Source: Rhabdophis nuchalis | Taxonomy: Eukaryota; Chordata; Lepidosauria; Squamata; Natricidae | DNA length: 64,000 nucleotides | Assembly (NCBI GenBank): GCA_039707465.1 | Contig: CM077648.1 | Coordinates: 75,451,119 to 75,515,118 of the forward strand | Reading direction: 5' to 3' | Shown here: positions 23,331 to 34,035 of the stretch, piece after piece | Numbering within the stretch: position 1 is the first letter of the stretch | How the letters are laid out: each line of letters starts with the position of its first letter | The notes under the pieces: generated by a model | The model's input: the letters and a program-made list of their open reading frames with translations, nothing else | What the model was told of the DNA's origin: nothing | Databases searched by the model: none | Made by a program: the position numbers and the translations under genes

Positions 23331-23459
23331 TTCTCTGAGCTTGGTTGTTTTCTTGCAGATGTTTCATTACCTAAACTCAGTAACATCATCCTCTTCCTAC
23401 TGGCGCTAACCTACTTTGGATAATAAAACATCTGCAAGAAAACAGCCAAGCTCAGAGAT
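23331..23459 (-). repeat. Penelope-type terminal palindrome (pLTR-like)
   Basis: 32-bp arms (23333-23364 and 23426-23457, one mismatch; CTCTGAGCTTGG and CCAAGCTCAGAG ends) enclose a hairpin region. The minus strand reads GATGATGTTAC, a loop, GTAATGAAACATC, the layout of the hammerhead-like ends of Penelope-like elements seen at 54.1-54.5 kb here. The first core bases are degenerate, so a working ribozyme is doubtful. Confidence 0.5.
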
Positions 23460-23696
23460 TGAACGGATTAGGGCTCAAATATTATGGGATGGATTGGGAC
23501 TCGGTAGTCCCCTAGTAACAAGAGAATGGCAGCAATAGTGCCCTTCTGGCTTTGTGTTCAGTTTGGTTAATCACTTCACCACTTTTCTTTCCTACTTCTA
23601 ATTTCATGGCTATTTATTTTTTCTGCCTGGAATTCATATGGAGGAATGTGTCCTGTTTTGTATTTGCTGCTAGGCCAGCACCCTGGCAGATTATAC

Positions 23697-23817
23697 CAGG
23701 GGTCTCCAACCTTTGCAACTTTAAGTCTGAAGGACTTCAGCTCCCAGCGAAGCTGGCTGGAGAAGTCTGAGAGCTGAAGTCCTTCAGACTTAAAGTTGCA
23801 AAGGTTGGAGACCCCTG
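23697..23817. mobile_element. palindromic hAT-type MITE (family A)
   Basis: Arms CAGGGGTCTCCAACC and GGTTGGAGACCCCTG, 121 bp. Flanks GATTATAC and GGTTATAC match at 7 of 8 positions. Confidence 0.9.
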
Positions 23818-24335
23818 GGTTATACCATTTCTCCTCCTTTTCCTTTAATTGATTCTGTGTCCTCATCTCTTCCTCTTCCAGCCTGCCCCATTGTTTCCCT
23901 GGCTTCCTATTGTTGCTTTAATTTTCCCGGCTCTTCCTGCAGTGCGTAAGCAGGATGGGAGAAGACAGAGGATTTTAACGTACTCCTTTACCAGTGAGTA
24001 AATTTCCCTTTCATGTCTGCTGTGTCTTCTAGTAGCCACCTCCATACTTGTTCTGCAATTGATGCTGCTACCAGTATATATCAATGGACTGTGGTGTAAT
24101 TGGATTAGTGAATATTTAGGAGGGCTTTCAGGATTATATAACTATACAGCTTCAGACTTTTTTTTTACTTAGGAAATTTAATGAAAAACACTAAAAAAAT
24201 ATGGTTCACAAAATCTTTTTTCCTCTCCAGTTGAATTTTCTAACTTTTAAATCAACTCCTGATAGTTTAATATTTTGTAGTTTTCTGGCTACAGCTGTTT
24301 CAGGAATTATTTTATAGAGATTATTATTTGACATA
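23818..24335. other. anonymous DNA
   Basis: No gene recognised. Confidence 0.4.
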
Positions 24336-24660
24336 TATATATATATGCGCTCCCTTAATTGGGGCTTAACACCCTGGTAAGCCCCAATTAAGGGAGGAAG
24401 CATACTGCTTTCCTTTTCTGCCTTTCGGCTCATCACCAGAGACCATCTAGACAGAAAGCCATGAGTTCCGTTGTGTACTTTTTTAATATATGTGTTAGGG
24501 TTTTTTTTTTTTTTTTGAACTGATCAATAAATCAGCCATACTCTTACTGGGATTCTGATGGCTAGCTGATGAGAGCTAAATAGCTCGAAATAGATCTATC
24601 CTAGTCTCCCTGATTTATTTATTGATCAGCTAAAAAAAAAACACAACCTAACACACACAC
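24336..24660. mobile_element. hammerhead-containing repeat, inverted fragments
   Basis: The left part (TTAATTGGGGC, CTTTCGGCTCATCACCAGAG, ATCTAGACAG) matches the 49.7-54.1 kb repeat in the array's orientation. At about 24530 the orientation flips and a plus-strand hammerhead follows, ending at TGATTTATTTATTGATCAGC. The two halves share the inverted motif CTGATCAATAAATCAG, consistent with a snap-back joint. Confidence 0.7.
24560..24606 (+). ncRNA. type I hammerhead ribozyme motif
   Basis: Stem I is GGCUAG with CUAGUC. The core CUGAUGA is followed by stem II GAGCU-AAAU-AGCUC, then GAA, stem III AUA-GAUC-UAU, and the cleavage base C17 at 24600. The third stem I pair is U-A here but C-G in other copies, a compensatory change. 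Confidence 0.8.
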
Positions 24661-24720
24661 ACACACGTATGTATGTATGTATGTATGTATGTATGTATGT
24701 ATGTATGTATATATAATGTA
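24652..24720. repeat. (CA)n and (TGTA)n microsatellite
   Basis: It grows from the AACCTAACACACAC end of the hammerhead repeat. Confidence 0.9.
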
Positions 24721-25269
24721 TGTAATGTAAGGCAAAACCAAAATTAGACAAGCTGATGCTGATCTGCTTTTATGACTATATCTTTAACTATATTAATATT
24801 AAAAGCAGATAAATAGAATCCATCTGTCATAAATATTAACAGACCATGTATATGAAAAGCTAAGCTTACACATTTTAAATCAGAATAAAGTATCATCTAT
24901 TAAACAAAATATATTAATGTAATATAAATATTTAACAGTTTATAAAACTGAAAATTAAAAGGTTTGTAATTTTAACCATATTACTGTTCTTCATTCAAAT
25001 GTGGAATATCAGAGAAACTATGAAATTTATACTTTAGGTAATGAAGCATCGCTTAGTAAAATCATTTTGATATTCTGTTAATTAGTGTGTATGTATATTC
25101 GGGAGAAAGTTCATGTTGAGGTATTATTAAGTATGAAAAATAGAACTGTGTTATGCTGGATATATTGCCTTCAACATTTCATTTTAATCTAGTAGTGAAG
25201 ATATACTATGTAAGAATTGTATTGTACTATATTTGTTTGGAACATTAACCTAAACTTTTGGAAAGAATG
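24721..25269. other. anonymous AT-rich DNA
   Basis: Nothing recognised before the GC-rich L2 5' UTR. Confidence 0.45.
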
Positions 25270-28200
25270 AATGAAGACTTAGTTTAGAGAAGGGGGAACA
25301 CCGTAGGATGGAAGGTAAAAGGAAGAGAGAGAGCGGTGGTGAGAGTGCCGCGAGGTGGAAGGAGAGAAACGGATGGAGTAGCCGCTGGAGGCCGAGCCGA
25401 CGGCGGTGGGAGCGCTGGGAGGCCAACAGCCAAGGCGGCAGGAGAGGGCGGCGGTGTGAGCGCCGAGTTGAATGTGTGTTGGATAACCAGGCCGACCGTG
25501 GGGACTCTGCTGACCAAATTTGGACTTTGACCATCTCTAATAATTTTAATATCTGCCCCGTGGTTTCCTAAAACCAGGATGCAAGATCTAGAGAATTGAA
25601 CCACGCTTTCCTGAAAGATGTTAATTTGTCTTAAAAGATCTTAGACCGGACATTAATTGACATTACGAACTTTCACGAACTCTGAACCTCACAGACGCAC
25701 TTTTGCACTTTATTTCACTTGTGGTGCACTTTAGTATTGCACTTTATTTTTAAATCTTAACATCTATAAATCTTAACATCTATGAAATAACATCTTGAAA
25801 TGAATTGCTTTAAAATCTTGGCTAACGACTTTTTAAAATTTCTGTATTTTAAACCCACATCCCATCGTGAATTCCATCTTGTATGTATTCCAGAGCTAGC
25901 CTCTTATTGCTGCGAGAGTCCCCGCTCTCGCAGGTTTGGCCCTCTGAATTATCGAGGGCCCGTCTTGAGGAAGGATTTATTAATCCGGAGAGACGGGTGA
26001 AGCGCGGCCTCAGGGGATTTTTAGTTAGGAAATTTTTATCTATTGTAGGGGGCACCAGGGAGGGGGGTGGGCATAGACAGATTGAGACAAAACAACTATA
26101 TGAAAGAAAGGGCCGGACCAGTAGCCGACGGGAGGGGACGGAAGGTACCGATTTGAGGGGGGAACTACTAGTCGCGCCATTGGAGGGCATGCCAATCCAG
26201 ACGGTTGTGGGGAGGGGCAGGGCCGAGGGGAGACCATCCTCCCGGTTGTTGGCACGCAGCCGTTGTTTACGAACGGTCAGGTGCCACAACCCCCGCAGGC
26301 TAGGTGGTCAGGGAATACAGAGCCTGGGCCTGCAGCTGATGTTCTGCAATGCCAGGTCCGTTGTCAACAAAGCCCCCCTCGTCCATGACCTTGTGTCAGA
26401 GGGGGAGCCGGACCTGGTAGGAATTGCGGAAACCTGGTTGGGCCACGAGGGAAGACTTCCCCTCGTTGAAATGTGCCCACCAGGCTACCGCGCTTTTCAT
26501 CAGCCCCGGGCCCAAGGTAGGGGTGGAGGGGTGGCGGTCATTATCAAGGAAGGTCTTGAGCCAAGAGAGACCATTGTGCCACAGACTACCGGTTGTGAGT
26601 CCCTCTGCGTGAAGTGGGGCCTGGGGAGGCAGTTGGGCTTGCTGGTTATATACCTGGCTCCTCGCTATGTAGCAGCAGCCCTGCCCGAGCTCCTGGAGGT
26701 GATCGCTACGGTGGCAGTGGAGACCCCCAGACTTATAGTCATGGGGGACTTTAATCTGCCATCGTTGGGCGAATCATCCGAGGTAGCTCGGGAGTTCATG
26801 GCTTCCATGACGGCCATGGACCTGACCCAACTAATTCAAGGCCCCACCCACGAGGGTGGTCACACACCGGACCTCATCTTTGTCTCAGGCCAATGGAAGA
26901 GTGATCTGGGCTTAGGGGATATAGTCATCACACCCTTGTCATGGTCAGATCACTCACTTCTCCGGCTCGACTTTCCGACCGCTACCCCCCGCCGCGAGGA
27001 GGTGGCACCAGAACCACCTATCTGGTTCCGCCCCAGGCGCCTGATGGACCCAGATGGGTTCCAGATGGCGCTTGGGCCACTTCCTGTACCCCTGACCCGC
27101 GCCCCGATGGAGGATCTCGTGGCCGCATGGAATACTGCGACCACGGGAGCCTTGGATCAGGTCGCGCCCTTGCGGCCTCTCTTGCGGCGCCGAACCGCCC
27201 CGGCCCCTTGGTTTACCGAGGAGCTGAGGGCGATGAAACGCCACAAGAGATGCCTAGAGAGAAGATGGAGGGCTACTCGATCTGGATCTGACCGGACACA
27301 GGTAAGAGCCCATTTACGGACTTACATTGTGGCGTTGAGAGTGGCCAAACGCCATCATTGTGCCACTCTCATAGCATCCGCAGAAAACCGCCCTGCCGCC
27401 CTGTTTAGGGTGACCCGTTCCCTCCTTCAGCAGAGGGTGCGGGAAGCCCCGTTACAGGGTAGAGCAGAGGAATTTGTGACTTTTCTGCAGGACAAAATCG
27501 CTCAGATACAGAACGAGTTAGCCCCCATTCATGGCCCAGTGGGATGCCATGAGGCAGATCTTGTTTGGGAGGAGTTTGACTCCGTTGCTTCCGAGGATAT
27601 GGACAGGTTACGTGGGCGACTGCGAGCCACCACATGTTTATTGGACCCGTGTCCCTCCTGGCTTGTACTGGCATCCTGGGAGGTGACACGAGGCTGGCTC
27701 CAAGAGGTTGTCAACGCATCCTTGAGTGAGGGTTCCTTGCCTGCTTCCCTAAAAGAGGCTATGGTGAGGCCCCTCCTTAAGAAGCCCTCTTTGGACCCAG
27801 CTCTTTTAACAAACTATCGTCCCGTCTCCAACCTTCCCTTTTTGGCGAAGGTTGTCGAGAGTGTGGTGGCACAACAGTTTCCCCGTCACCTGGAGGAAGT
27901 TGATTATCTAGACCCGCCCCAGTCCGGCTTTCGGCCCGGGCATAGCACTGAGACGGCATTGGTCGCGTTGGTTGATGATCTCTGGAGGGCCAGAGATGGG
28001 GGTTGTTCCTCCATCCTGGTCCTATTAGATCTCTCGGCGGCTTTCGATACCATCGACCATGGTATCCTATTGCATCGGCTGGGGAGGTTGGGGGTGGGAG
28101 GCACCGTCCTACGGTGGTTCTCCTCCTACCTCTCTGGCCGATCGCAATTTGTGTTGGCAGGGGAGCAGAGGTCGATCCCGAGACCCCTCACATGTGGGGT

Positions 28201-29362
28201 GCCTCAGGGGTTGGTCCTTTCGCCTCTCCTGTTTAATGCATACATGAAGCCGCTGGGTGAGATCATCCGTGGTTTTGGGGTAGAGTATCATCTCTACGCT
28301 GATGATACTCAGCTGTATATATCTACCCCAAACCACCCCAACGATGCCGTAGCGGTGATGTGCCAGTGCCTGGAAGCCGTGCGGATCTGGATGGGAAGTA
28401 ACGGACTTAGGCTCAACCCGACCAAGACCGAGTGGCTGTGGTTTCCGGCTGCCCGATTCAACCACCTTTCTCCAACGCTGGCCATAGGGGGCGAACATCT
28501 TGCCCCTGTGGATGGGGCGCGCAATTTGGGTGTCCTCCTGGATACCCGGCTGTCTATGGAAGAGCAAGTGACAGCCGTGGCCAGGAGGGCGTTTTACCAG
28601 GTTCGCCTGGTTCGCCAATTGCGCCCCCTATTGGATCGGGACGCCCTTCGCACAGTCACTCATGCCCTCGTGACATCTCGACTGGACTATTGTAACTCTC
28701 TCTACATGGGGCTCCCCTTGAGGTGCACCCGGAGGCTTCAGTTAGTTCAGAATGCAGCCGCGCGAGCAATTATGGGAACCACCAGGTTCACCCACGTTAC
28801 ACCGCTCTTGCGCGAGCTGCACTGGCTACCTGTCGTCTTCCGGGTGCGCTTCAAGGTACTAATCATCATCTTTAAAGCGCTCCATGGCTCGGGACCTAGC
28901 TACCTGCGGGATCGGATCCTGCCTCATACATCCTCACGGCCGATTCGCTCCCACAGAGAGGGACTGCTCCGGGTGCCGTCCACTAGACTCTGTCAGCGGG
29001 CGACGCCCAGGGGAAGGGCTCTCTCTGTGGCGGGCCCGGCCCTCTGGAACGACCTTCCCCCCGATATTAGAACGACCACGGACCTCCGCTCCTTCCGCCT
29101 GAAATTGAAGACTCATCTTTTCCGCCTGGCCGGCCTAGGGTAGTCTCTCTGTCTATGGGTTTTTAAATGTATACTATATTTATTGGGTATTTTTAGTTAA
29201 TGGGATTTTAGCACAGGATTGATTGAGTTTAATTCGTTTTAATTTGTATGTATTTTGTATATTTTTCGTTTTTTAATTTCCCTGTGCACCGCCCCGAGTC
29301 CCTGTGGGGAGAGGGTGCGGTCAATAAATTTCAACTTATTATTATTATTATATTATTATTAT
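25270..29362 (+). mobile_element. apparently full-length L2-clade LINE
   Basis: A GC-rich 5' UTR (from about 25285) leads into one long ORF (25883-29143). A 3' UTR with the stem-forming motif CACCGCCCCGAGTCCC follows, then a TTA/ATT-repeat tail (29335-29362). The same 3' UTR ends all younger L2 copies in this window (17.2, 36.7, 41.8, 44.2 and 56.4 kb). No separate ORF1 with a recognisable domain is visible upstream. I could not identify a target-site duplication, so the exact 5' end is approximate. Confidence 0.85.
25883..29143 (+). CDS. L2-type LINE ORF: AP endonuclease and reverse transcriptase, intact
   Basis: This 1086-residue protein should nick chromosomal DNA and copy L2 RNA by target-primed reverse transcription. 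The APE-type endonuclease lies at about 150-360: FCNARS at 154-159, ETW with E183, GDFNLP with D289, and SDHSLL with D356-H357. The RT domain covers about 620-890: [20 protein letters not shown], motif [10 protein letters not shown] (D716), motif [16 protein letters not shown], and the YADD box at 805-808 with D807-D808. The C-terminus carries the L2 signature LLRELHWLPV and ALWNDLPPDIR and ends RLAGLG. No stop or frameshift is present. The G to L change after GVPQG (usual GVPQGS) is the only oddity noticed. The ATG at 25883 is the first in the long frame; the true start may lie further in because the first ~100 residues look low in conservation. Confidence 0.92.
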   Translation: MYSRASLLLLRESPLSQVWPSELSRARLEEGFINPERRVKRGLRGFLVRKFLSIVGGTREGGGHRQIETKQLYERKGRTSSRREGTEGTDLRGELLVAPLEGMPIQTVVGRGRAEGRPSSRLLARSRCLRTVRCHNPRRLGGQGIQSLGLQLMFCNARSVVNKAPLVHDLVSEGEPDLVGIAETWLGHEGRLPLVEMCPPGYRAFHQPRAQGRGGGVAVIIKEGLEPRETIVPQTTGCESLCVKWGLGRQLGLLVIYLAPRYVAAALPELLEVIATVAVETPRLIVMGDFNLPSLGESSEVAREFMASMTAMDLTQLIQGPTHEGGHTPDLIFVSGQWKSDLGLGDIVITPLSWSDHSLLRLDFPTATPRREEVAPEPPIWFRPRRLMDPDGFQMALGPLPVPLTRAPMEDLVAAWNTATTGALDQVAPLRPLLRRRTAPAPWFTEELRAMKRHKRCLERRWRATRSGSDRTQVRAHLRTYIVALRVAKRHHCATLIASAENRPAALFRVTRSLLQQRVREAPLQGRAEEFVTFLQDKIAQIQNELAPIHGPVGCHEADLVWEEFDSVASEDMDRLRGRLRATTCLLDPCPSWLVLASWEVTRGWLQEVVNASLSEGSLPASLKEAMVRPLLKKPSLDPALLTNYRPVSNLPFLAKVVESVVAQQFPRHLEEVDYLDPPQSGFRPGHSTETALVALVDDLWRARDGGCSSILVLLDLSAAFDTIDHGILLHRLGRLGVGGTVLRWFSSYLSGRSQFVLAGEQRSIPRPLTCGVPQGLVLSPLLFNAYMKPLGEIIRGFGVEYHLYADDTQLYISTPNHPNDAVAVMCQCLEAVRIWMGSNGLRLNPTKTEWLWFPAARFNHLSPTLAIGGEHLAPVDGARNLGVLLDTRLSMEEQVTAVARRAFYQVRLVRQLRPLLDRDALRTVTHALVTSRLDYCNSLYMGLPLRCTRRLQLVQNAAARAIMGTTRFTHVTPLLRELHWLPVVFRVRFKVLIIIFKALHGSGPSYLRDRILPHTSSRPIRSHREGLLRVPSTRLCQRATPRGRALSVAGPALWNDLPPDIRTTTDLRSFRLKLKTHLFRLAGLG

Positions 29363-30744
29363 GGCTAATAATAAGATGCAGCCATAGTTGATAAGATTGG
29401 ACACTTCAGAATTTAAATGAGATGACGGCTTCATTGTACTTGAGTGCAATGGTGGAAACAAGTTGTTGGAAAACAGAGTGCATAAAATTGAGGCATATTG
29501 GCATTTGGCTCAGCAAAATGACAATGGATTGGTTTTGATCTTTAGTACTTCTTAGAATCTGGTTATCTTAATTGCTTATTAAGTCTCAATGAGCTAGTCT
29601 TTCAGTCCTGATTGCTTTGTTGTAAGTTAGCCTTAGTTTTATTACCATTGCTACAAAATATTTTCACACTTCAAGTGCCTATTTCGCATATTTTTGCTAC
29701 TGTACTACATCTGTATTAATGCTAAAAGACATTTTACTCTACTTGAACATAAAAAGCAACGGTGGAAAAATAATATGGCAATTGCTATTGCTTTGTTCAA
29801 GTAGCAGCTCCCTATTGTTTCCTGAGCTAAAAAACACTGTTAGCACTCAACATCTTATTTTTCACATTTGGGAACTGGTTATAGAATCAGTAGATCAAGA
29901 CTTGTTGAATAATAATAAGTTCTATTAAACACACTGCTACCTATTGGTGCTTACATAATTGCCCCTAAATATGATAATGGACATGAGCTAAAATATTAGC
30001 AAAGTAAGAATAGCATTTTAAAAACAAATATATTGTTTTCAATTTTTCAAAGAATACATTTATCAATAGTGATGCAAACAACTATCAATAGTGGTACAAA
30101 TAACAATTTGTATTGTTCAAAGGAAAGTGGGCTCCCATGCTATTCTAATTTAAAACCAAATTTTCAATAAGAAAGGTGCACTAAATTTTACCAAACTGAA
30201 TTTTGTTCTATTTATATAAATATTTCATTGTATCTGTAGTAAAAAAATTTCGTGATACTTTGCTGGTTTTGTAATTTCATAATTGTGAGGGGAAAGTCAC
30301 ATGCTTATGTGAATAGATGTGCCCTCATGAGTGCGTTATTCCAATATGCTCTGCAGAAGTTAATATCTGCTCCATGGGAATATATTCTTATATTTCTTAT
30401 CTATCCTACTTAATAGGATCCTATTAAGTAGCATGGTATTGTAGCAGACAAGATTGTAGAGAATTGGCACAACATTACACTTTGTTAGTAATCAATATTG
30501 TTAGATGGAAACAGTAAGAGATAAAATAACTTTTCTGTACACTTTTGAGTATGCTTGACAAAAAGGCAGCAAGGAAACTCTAATCTTAATGGTATGAGTA
30601 TTTAAGGTGTGAAAATATTAACTAATAAAAAATGCAAGCTGTGCACAGTCTATTATTTTCATAATGACTTGTTTTTCATTGTATGAATATAAAAAGAATT
30701 GCTAAGCCCAAATAATGATAAAAAACTGAAATGTGCCATTTTAT
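29363..30744. other. anonymous AT-rich DNA
   Basis: No gene or repeat recognised. Confidence 0.45.
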
Positions 30745-30875
30745 TTAATTTTAATTTTTTTAGACTTATAAACCGCAACCTATCTCCCCGGAGGGACTCA
30801 GGGTGGTGCACAGGAAGTTAAAACAGTTATAAATATAAATAGATAAATACAACCATACAAATATACCAACAATAA
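30745..30875 (-). mobile_element. L2 3'-UTR fragment
   Basis: TATAAACCGCAACCTATCTC and CGGAGGGACTCAGGGTGG match, on the minus strand, the stem-forming 3' end of the L2 family in this window, with more divergence. Nothing coding remains. Confidence 0.65.
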
Positions 30876-32479
30876 AAATTAATTAAATTTGACAAGCCCT
30901 ATAATACAGGTAAATCTCTTCATTTAAGCCCCATATTCTTTATCCCAAAACCACATTGGATTTTTACATTTTTCTTTTTGTCCAAATATGTTGTTGACAT
31001 TTTTTTGTGCAACATTTGTTTCTTAACTGTTTTTTATTTTATTAGCATTTTTAATCAAGCAATAAAATTTTAAACTATTTGCTGTATTATATATCATGTA
31101 AATTACCAAAGAATCATTGGCGATACAATAAATAAATAATGCATCATTTATCAGATACCTTCACCACATTTTTTTCAACCTTACAGGTTATGTCTCAGAT
31201 TGTATAGATGATTTCTCATTCAGTTCAGTGTTCCATAGTCTTCCAGTGTTACCTTTTCAGGTAACGCTGGAAAATATTCTCATTTGTTTCTTCAACGGGA
31301 AAAATGTTTCTTCTTGTTTGTGTCCACCCCCCTGCCTTGCCCCCTTCTTCTTCTGCAATCCAATCAATTCATTTCTTTCCTAATTGTTCCACTCTACTTT
31401 TCTGGTATCATATTATAAGGATTTCATATTTCTGTGCAATGCATTAAAGAATATAAGAAACTGAAATCTTGCATGAATATTAGGAATATTTAATTCTAGT
31501 TTAAAGTTCTTTACGTTGATGGGGAGTGAGTCTTCCATTCATTCTGGAGCTCATATTTGTTGTCCATAGCTATTGCTGTAGATGTCATGAAGTTAAAATA
31601 CTGTACTTTGTTTAGAAACCCTAAGTACTACCAGTATTCTGATTTGAATACAAACCTGGCAAAGAATCCATTAAAAGATTGCAGATTATATGCAGAGCAA
31701 TGTATATTGCCCAGAATTGTTTGATTTGCCTAGGAATGTGCTTAGAAAGATCTTAATTCTATACTAGCTAAGATCCTCTATCAAAGAATAGTCATGGATT
31801 AACTCAGAATTTTATACATTTTAATGTATTCAGCCATTGAGCTTTGATCAGCCTGAATATGTTGTTACCAATAATGTAGTGTTTCCACAGTATTTGCTTT
31901 TGCTCATTTTGGATATGTAATTATTGTACCTTAAGCTTATGATTTTTTGAGTTATGTAACTACTTTCTGGATTTATGATGTTGTTTTTTTGCAACGAGCT
32001 GCAATAGCAACTGAAATGACTGAATTTATTTTTATGGAATAAAATGTGAGAAGCATTATAAAACTGCTTCTCCTGATATTGTATTAGAGCAGATTCTACT
32101 CTTCAAAAAATAACCTGAAAAACATACACATAGCATCAGTGAAAATGATATCTCAATTTGTCTAATATGTGTGAGTAAAGCATTAGTTATGAGGTTATAA
32201 CATTGCAGATAGTGATAGTTCATCAGTATTAGAGATAGCTTCAAGGATATTTTATCATGTTAAAATAGATGGACTCACTTTTTGTTGCTAGCAGTTTAGA
32301 CATTAATGGCTGTGTGTTGCGTTATTTTGAGGGAACAGCACATATACACTGTTATACAAGCTGTATATTCACTACTTTACATTGTAATCAAGTGTCATTT
32401 TTTCACTGTTGTCACATGAAAAGATATACTTAAATATTTACAAAATGTGAGGAGGTGTACTAACTTCTGTGATATACAG
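30876..32479. other. anonymous AT-rich DNA
   Basis: No gene or repeat recognised. Confidence 0.45.
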
Positions 32480-32614
32480 CAGGGGTCTCCAACCTTTGCA
32501 ACTTTAAGTCTGAAGGACTTCAGCTTCCAGAATTCTCCAGCCAGCAAAGCTGGCTGGAGAATTCTGGGAGCTGAAATCCTTCAGACTTAAAGTTGCAAAG
32601 GTTGGAGACCCCTG
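32480..32614. mobile_element. palindromic hAT-type MITE (family A, fullest copy)
   Basis: 135 bp with arms CAGGGGTCTCCAACC and GGTTGGAGACCCCTG meeting at a CCAGCAAAGCTGG centre. Flanks ATATACAG and ATATACAA agree at 7 of 8 positions. Confidence 0.92.
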
Positions 32615-33486
32615 ATATACAATATATTTACAGTTTACTGTAATATGATTGACTACATCAGTCTGCAATTCAACATGAATTGTTAGCATTTATTACTTTG
32701 GATTTTTGCAACCAAAGTAAAATGTTCAGATGTAATGCAAATATATATCTAAAATGTAACTTCATCCTTCTCTGCAATATTTTAAAAATAACAGAATATG
32801 CCTTTTATATTTAAAAAAATTGTATTCATTGTTTTGTTTCATGCTTTTAAAGTTAATCTGATGTATGGATCCCTTCGAAAGACTTCCAACACTTTCCCTA
32901 AATGGTACTTTTAAACAGAGAACTTTTATAAGTTAAAATGTATTTATTTCGCTTATTTTTAGGATATTTAGGGACATATTGTTATATTTATATTAATTCA
33001 AAGGACTTAAATTCTAAGATCTAGTATTTACTTCCAACTCATAAATCTTAGGCATGTAATTAGATGTAAGAATTTTCACAGTAAGATAGATGTTAGAATA
33101 AAATAGAACGGAAATGTTATTGTCACTTTAAATGTACACTAATCAGCATACATTAAAATGAAATTTCATTGCATTCAGCTCTAAAAAGATAATCATTATA
33201 CATATACCCATATATATGACACAGAGAAACATCTTCAAATGTTTAGTTCAAATGTGTACATATAAGGAAGAAAGAATCATTTGAATTTACAAGACAGATG
33301 GCATAAAGAACAAACATGTTACAGAATATAGTAGTCCTACTATAGATACTTTGAAGCCTCCTCCCAGAGGGGAGCAATAGAAACAGAGTGTGAAGTGGGT
33401 GTGTGGGTCTAACAGTGCTTTGAGCTCTAATCACATAGCGCCTATTAACAGTATCCTGAATAATAGGAAGTGAGCTTCCTATAATC
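32615..33486. other. anonymous AT-rich DNA
   Basis: No gene or repeat recognised. Confidence 0.45.
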
Positions 33487-33596
33487 CAGAGGTTCCCAAA
33501 CTTGGCAACTTTAAGACTTGTGGACTTCAACTCCCAGAAATCTCCTGCCAGCTCGCTGTCCACAAGTCTTAAAGTTGCCAAGTTTGGGAACCTCTG
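33487..33596. mobile_element. palindromic hAT-type MITE (family B)
   Basis: 110 bp, ends CAGAGGTTCCCAAACTTGG and AAGTTTGGGAACCTCTG. The exact 8-bp duplication CTATAATC is at 33479-33486 and 33597-33604. It sits at the 3' edge of a Rex1-like LINE relic. Confidence 0.92.
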
Positions 33597-33604
33597 CTAT
33601 AATC

Positions 33605-34035
33605 TTCTCAGTTGTCCTTACCACTCTGTATGAACTGTCTATCTGAGGTACTACTGCCACCAAACCAAAGAGTGATGCAGTTTGTTAAAACATTATCAAT
33701 TGTGTGTCTGCAAAAAGTGGACAGGACAGAAGGGTAAAGATCTGCTCTCCTCATCCAAAGCAGGAAATGCGAACACTGGTTTGAAAACTTCAATAAAGAT
33801 AACGTATGAAGAGAGTCAGTTTGTTAGTTATCTGTACTCCCAGATACTTAATATAATCAACTACCTCCATAGCTGCAGCCTTGATACAAAGTGGAGCATG
33901 ACTATGCGACTCTTTCTAAAATCAACAATGATCTCCTTTGTTTTGTTAATATACAAAACTAAGTTATTTTTATTGCACCAGTCCACCAAAGCCTTCACCG
34001 TGTCCCTATAAGAATCTTCATTGTTATCCCAGATA
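33605..34035 (-). pseudogene. Rex1/Babar-like LINE, RT C-terminal part
   Basis: On the minus strand the frame reads DNNEDSYRDTVKALVDWCNK, then LVLYINKTKEIIVDFRKS and, after stops, pieces such as NCITLWFGG. This is the region just after the YxDD box in fish/reptile LINEs of the CR1 group (Rex1/Babar-like). It is the downstream part of the element that continues at 36767-38650; an L2 insertion separates the two. The subfamily name is a recollection of the protein pattern and needs a library search. Confidence 0.65.

Noticed and set aside
26950..28618. Many open frames antisense or out of phase to the L2 ORFs (also in 34-36, 44-46 and 57-59 kb)
   Set aside because: They arise from the high GC content of L2 coding DNA; none has a recognisable motif.
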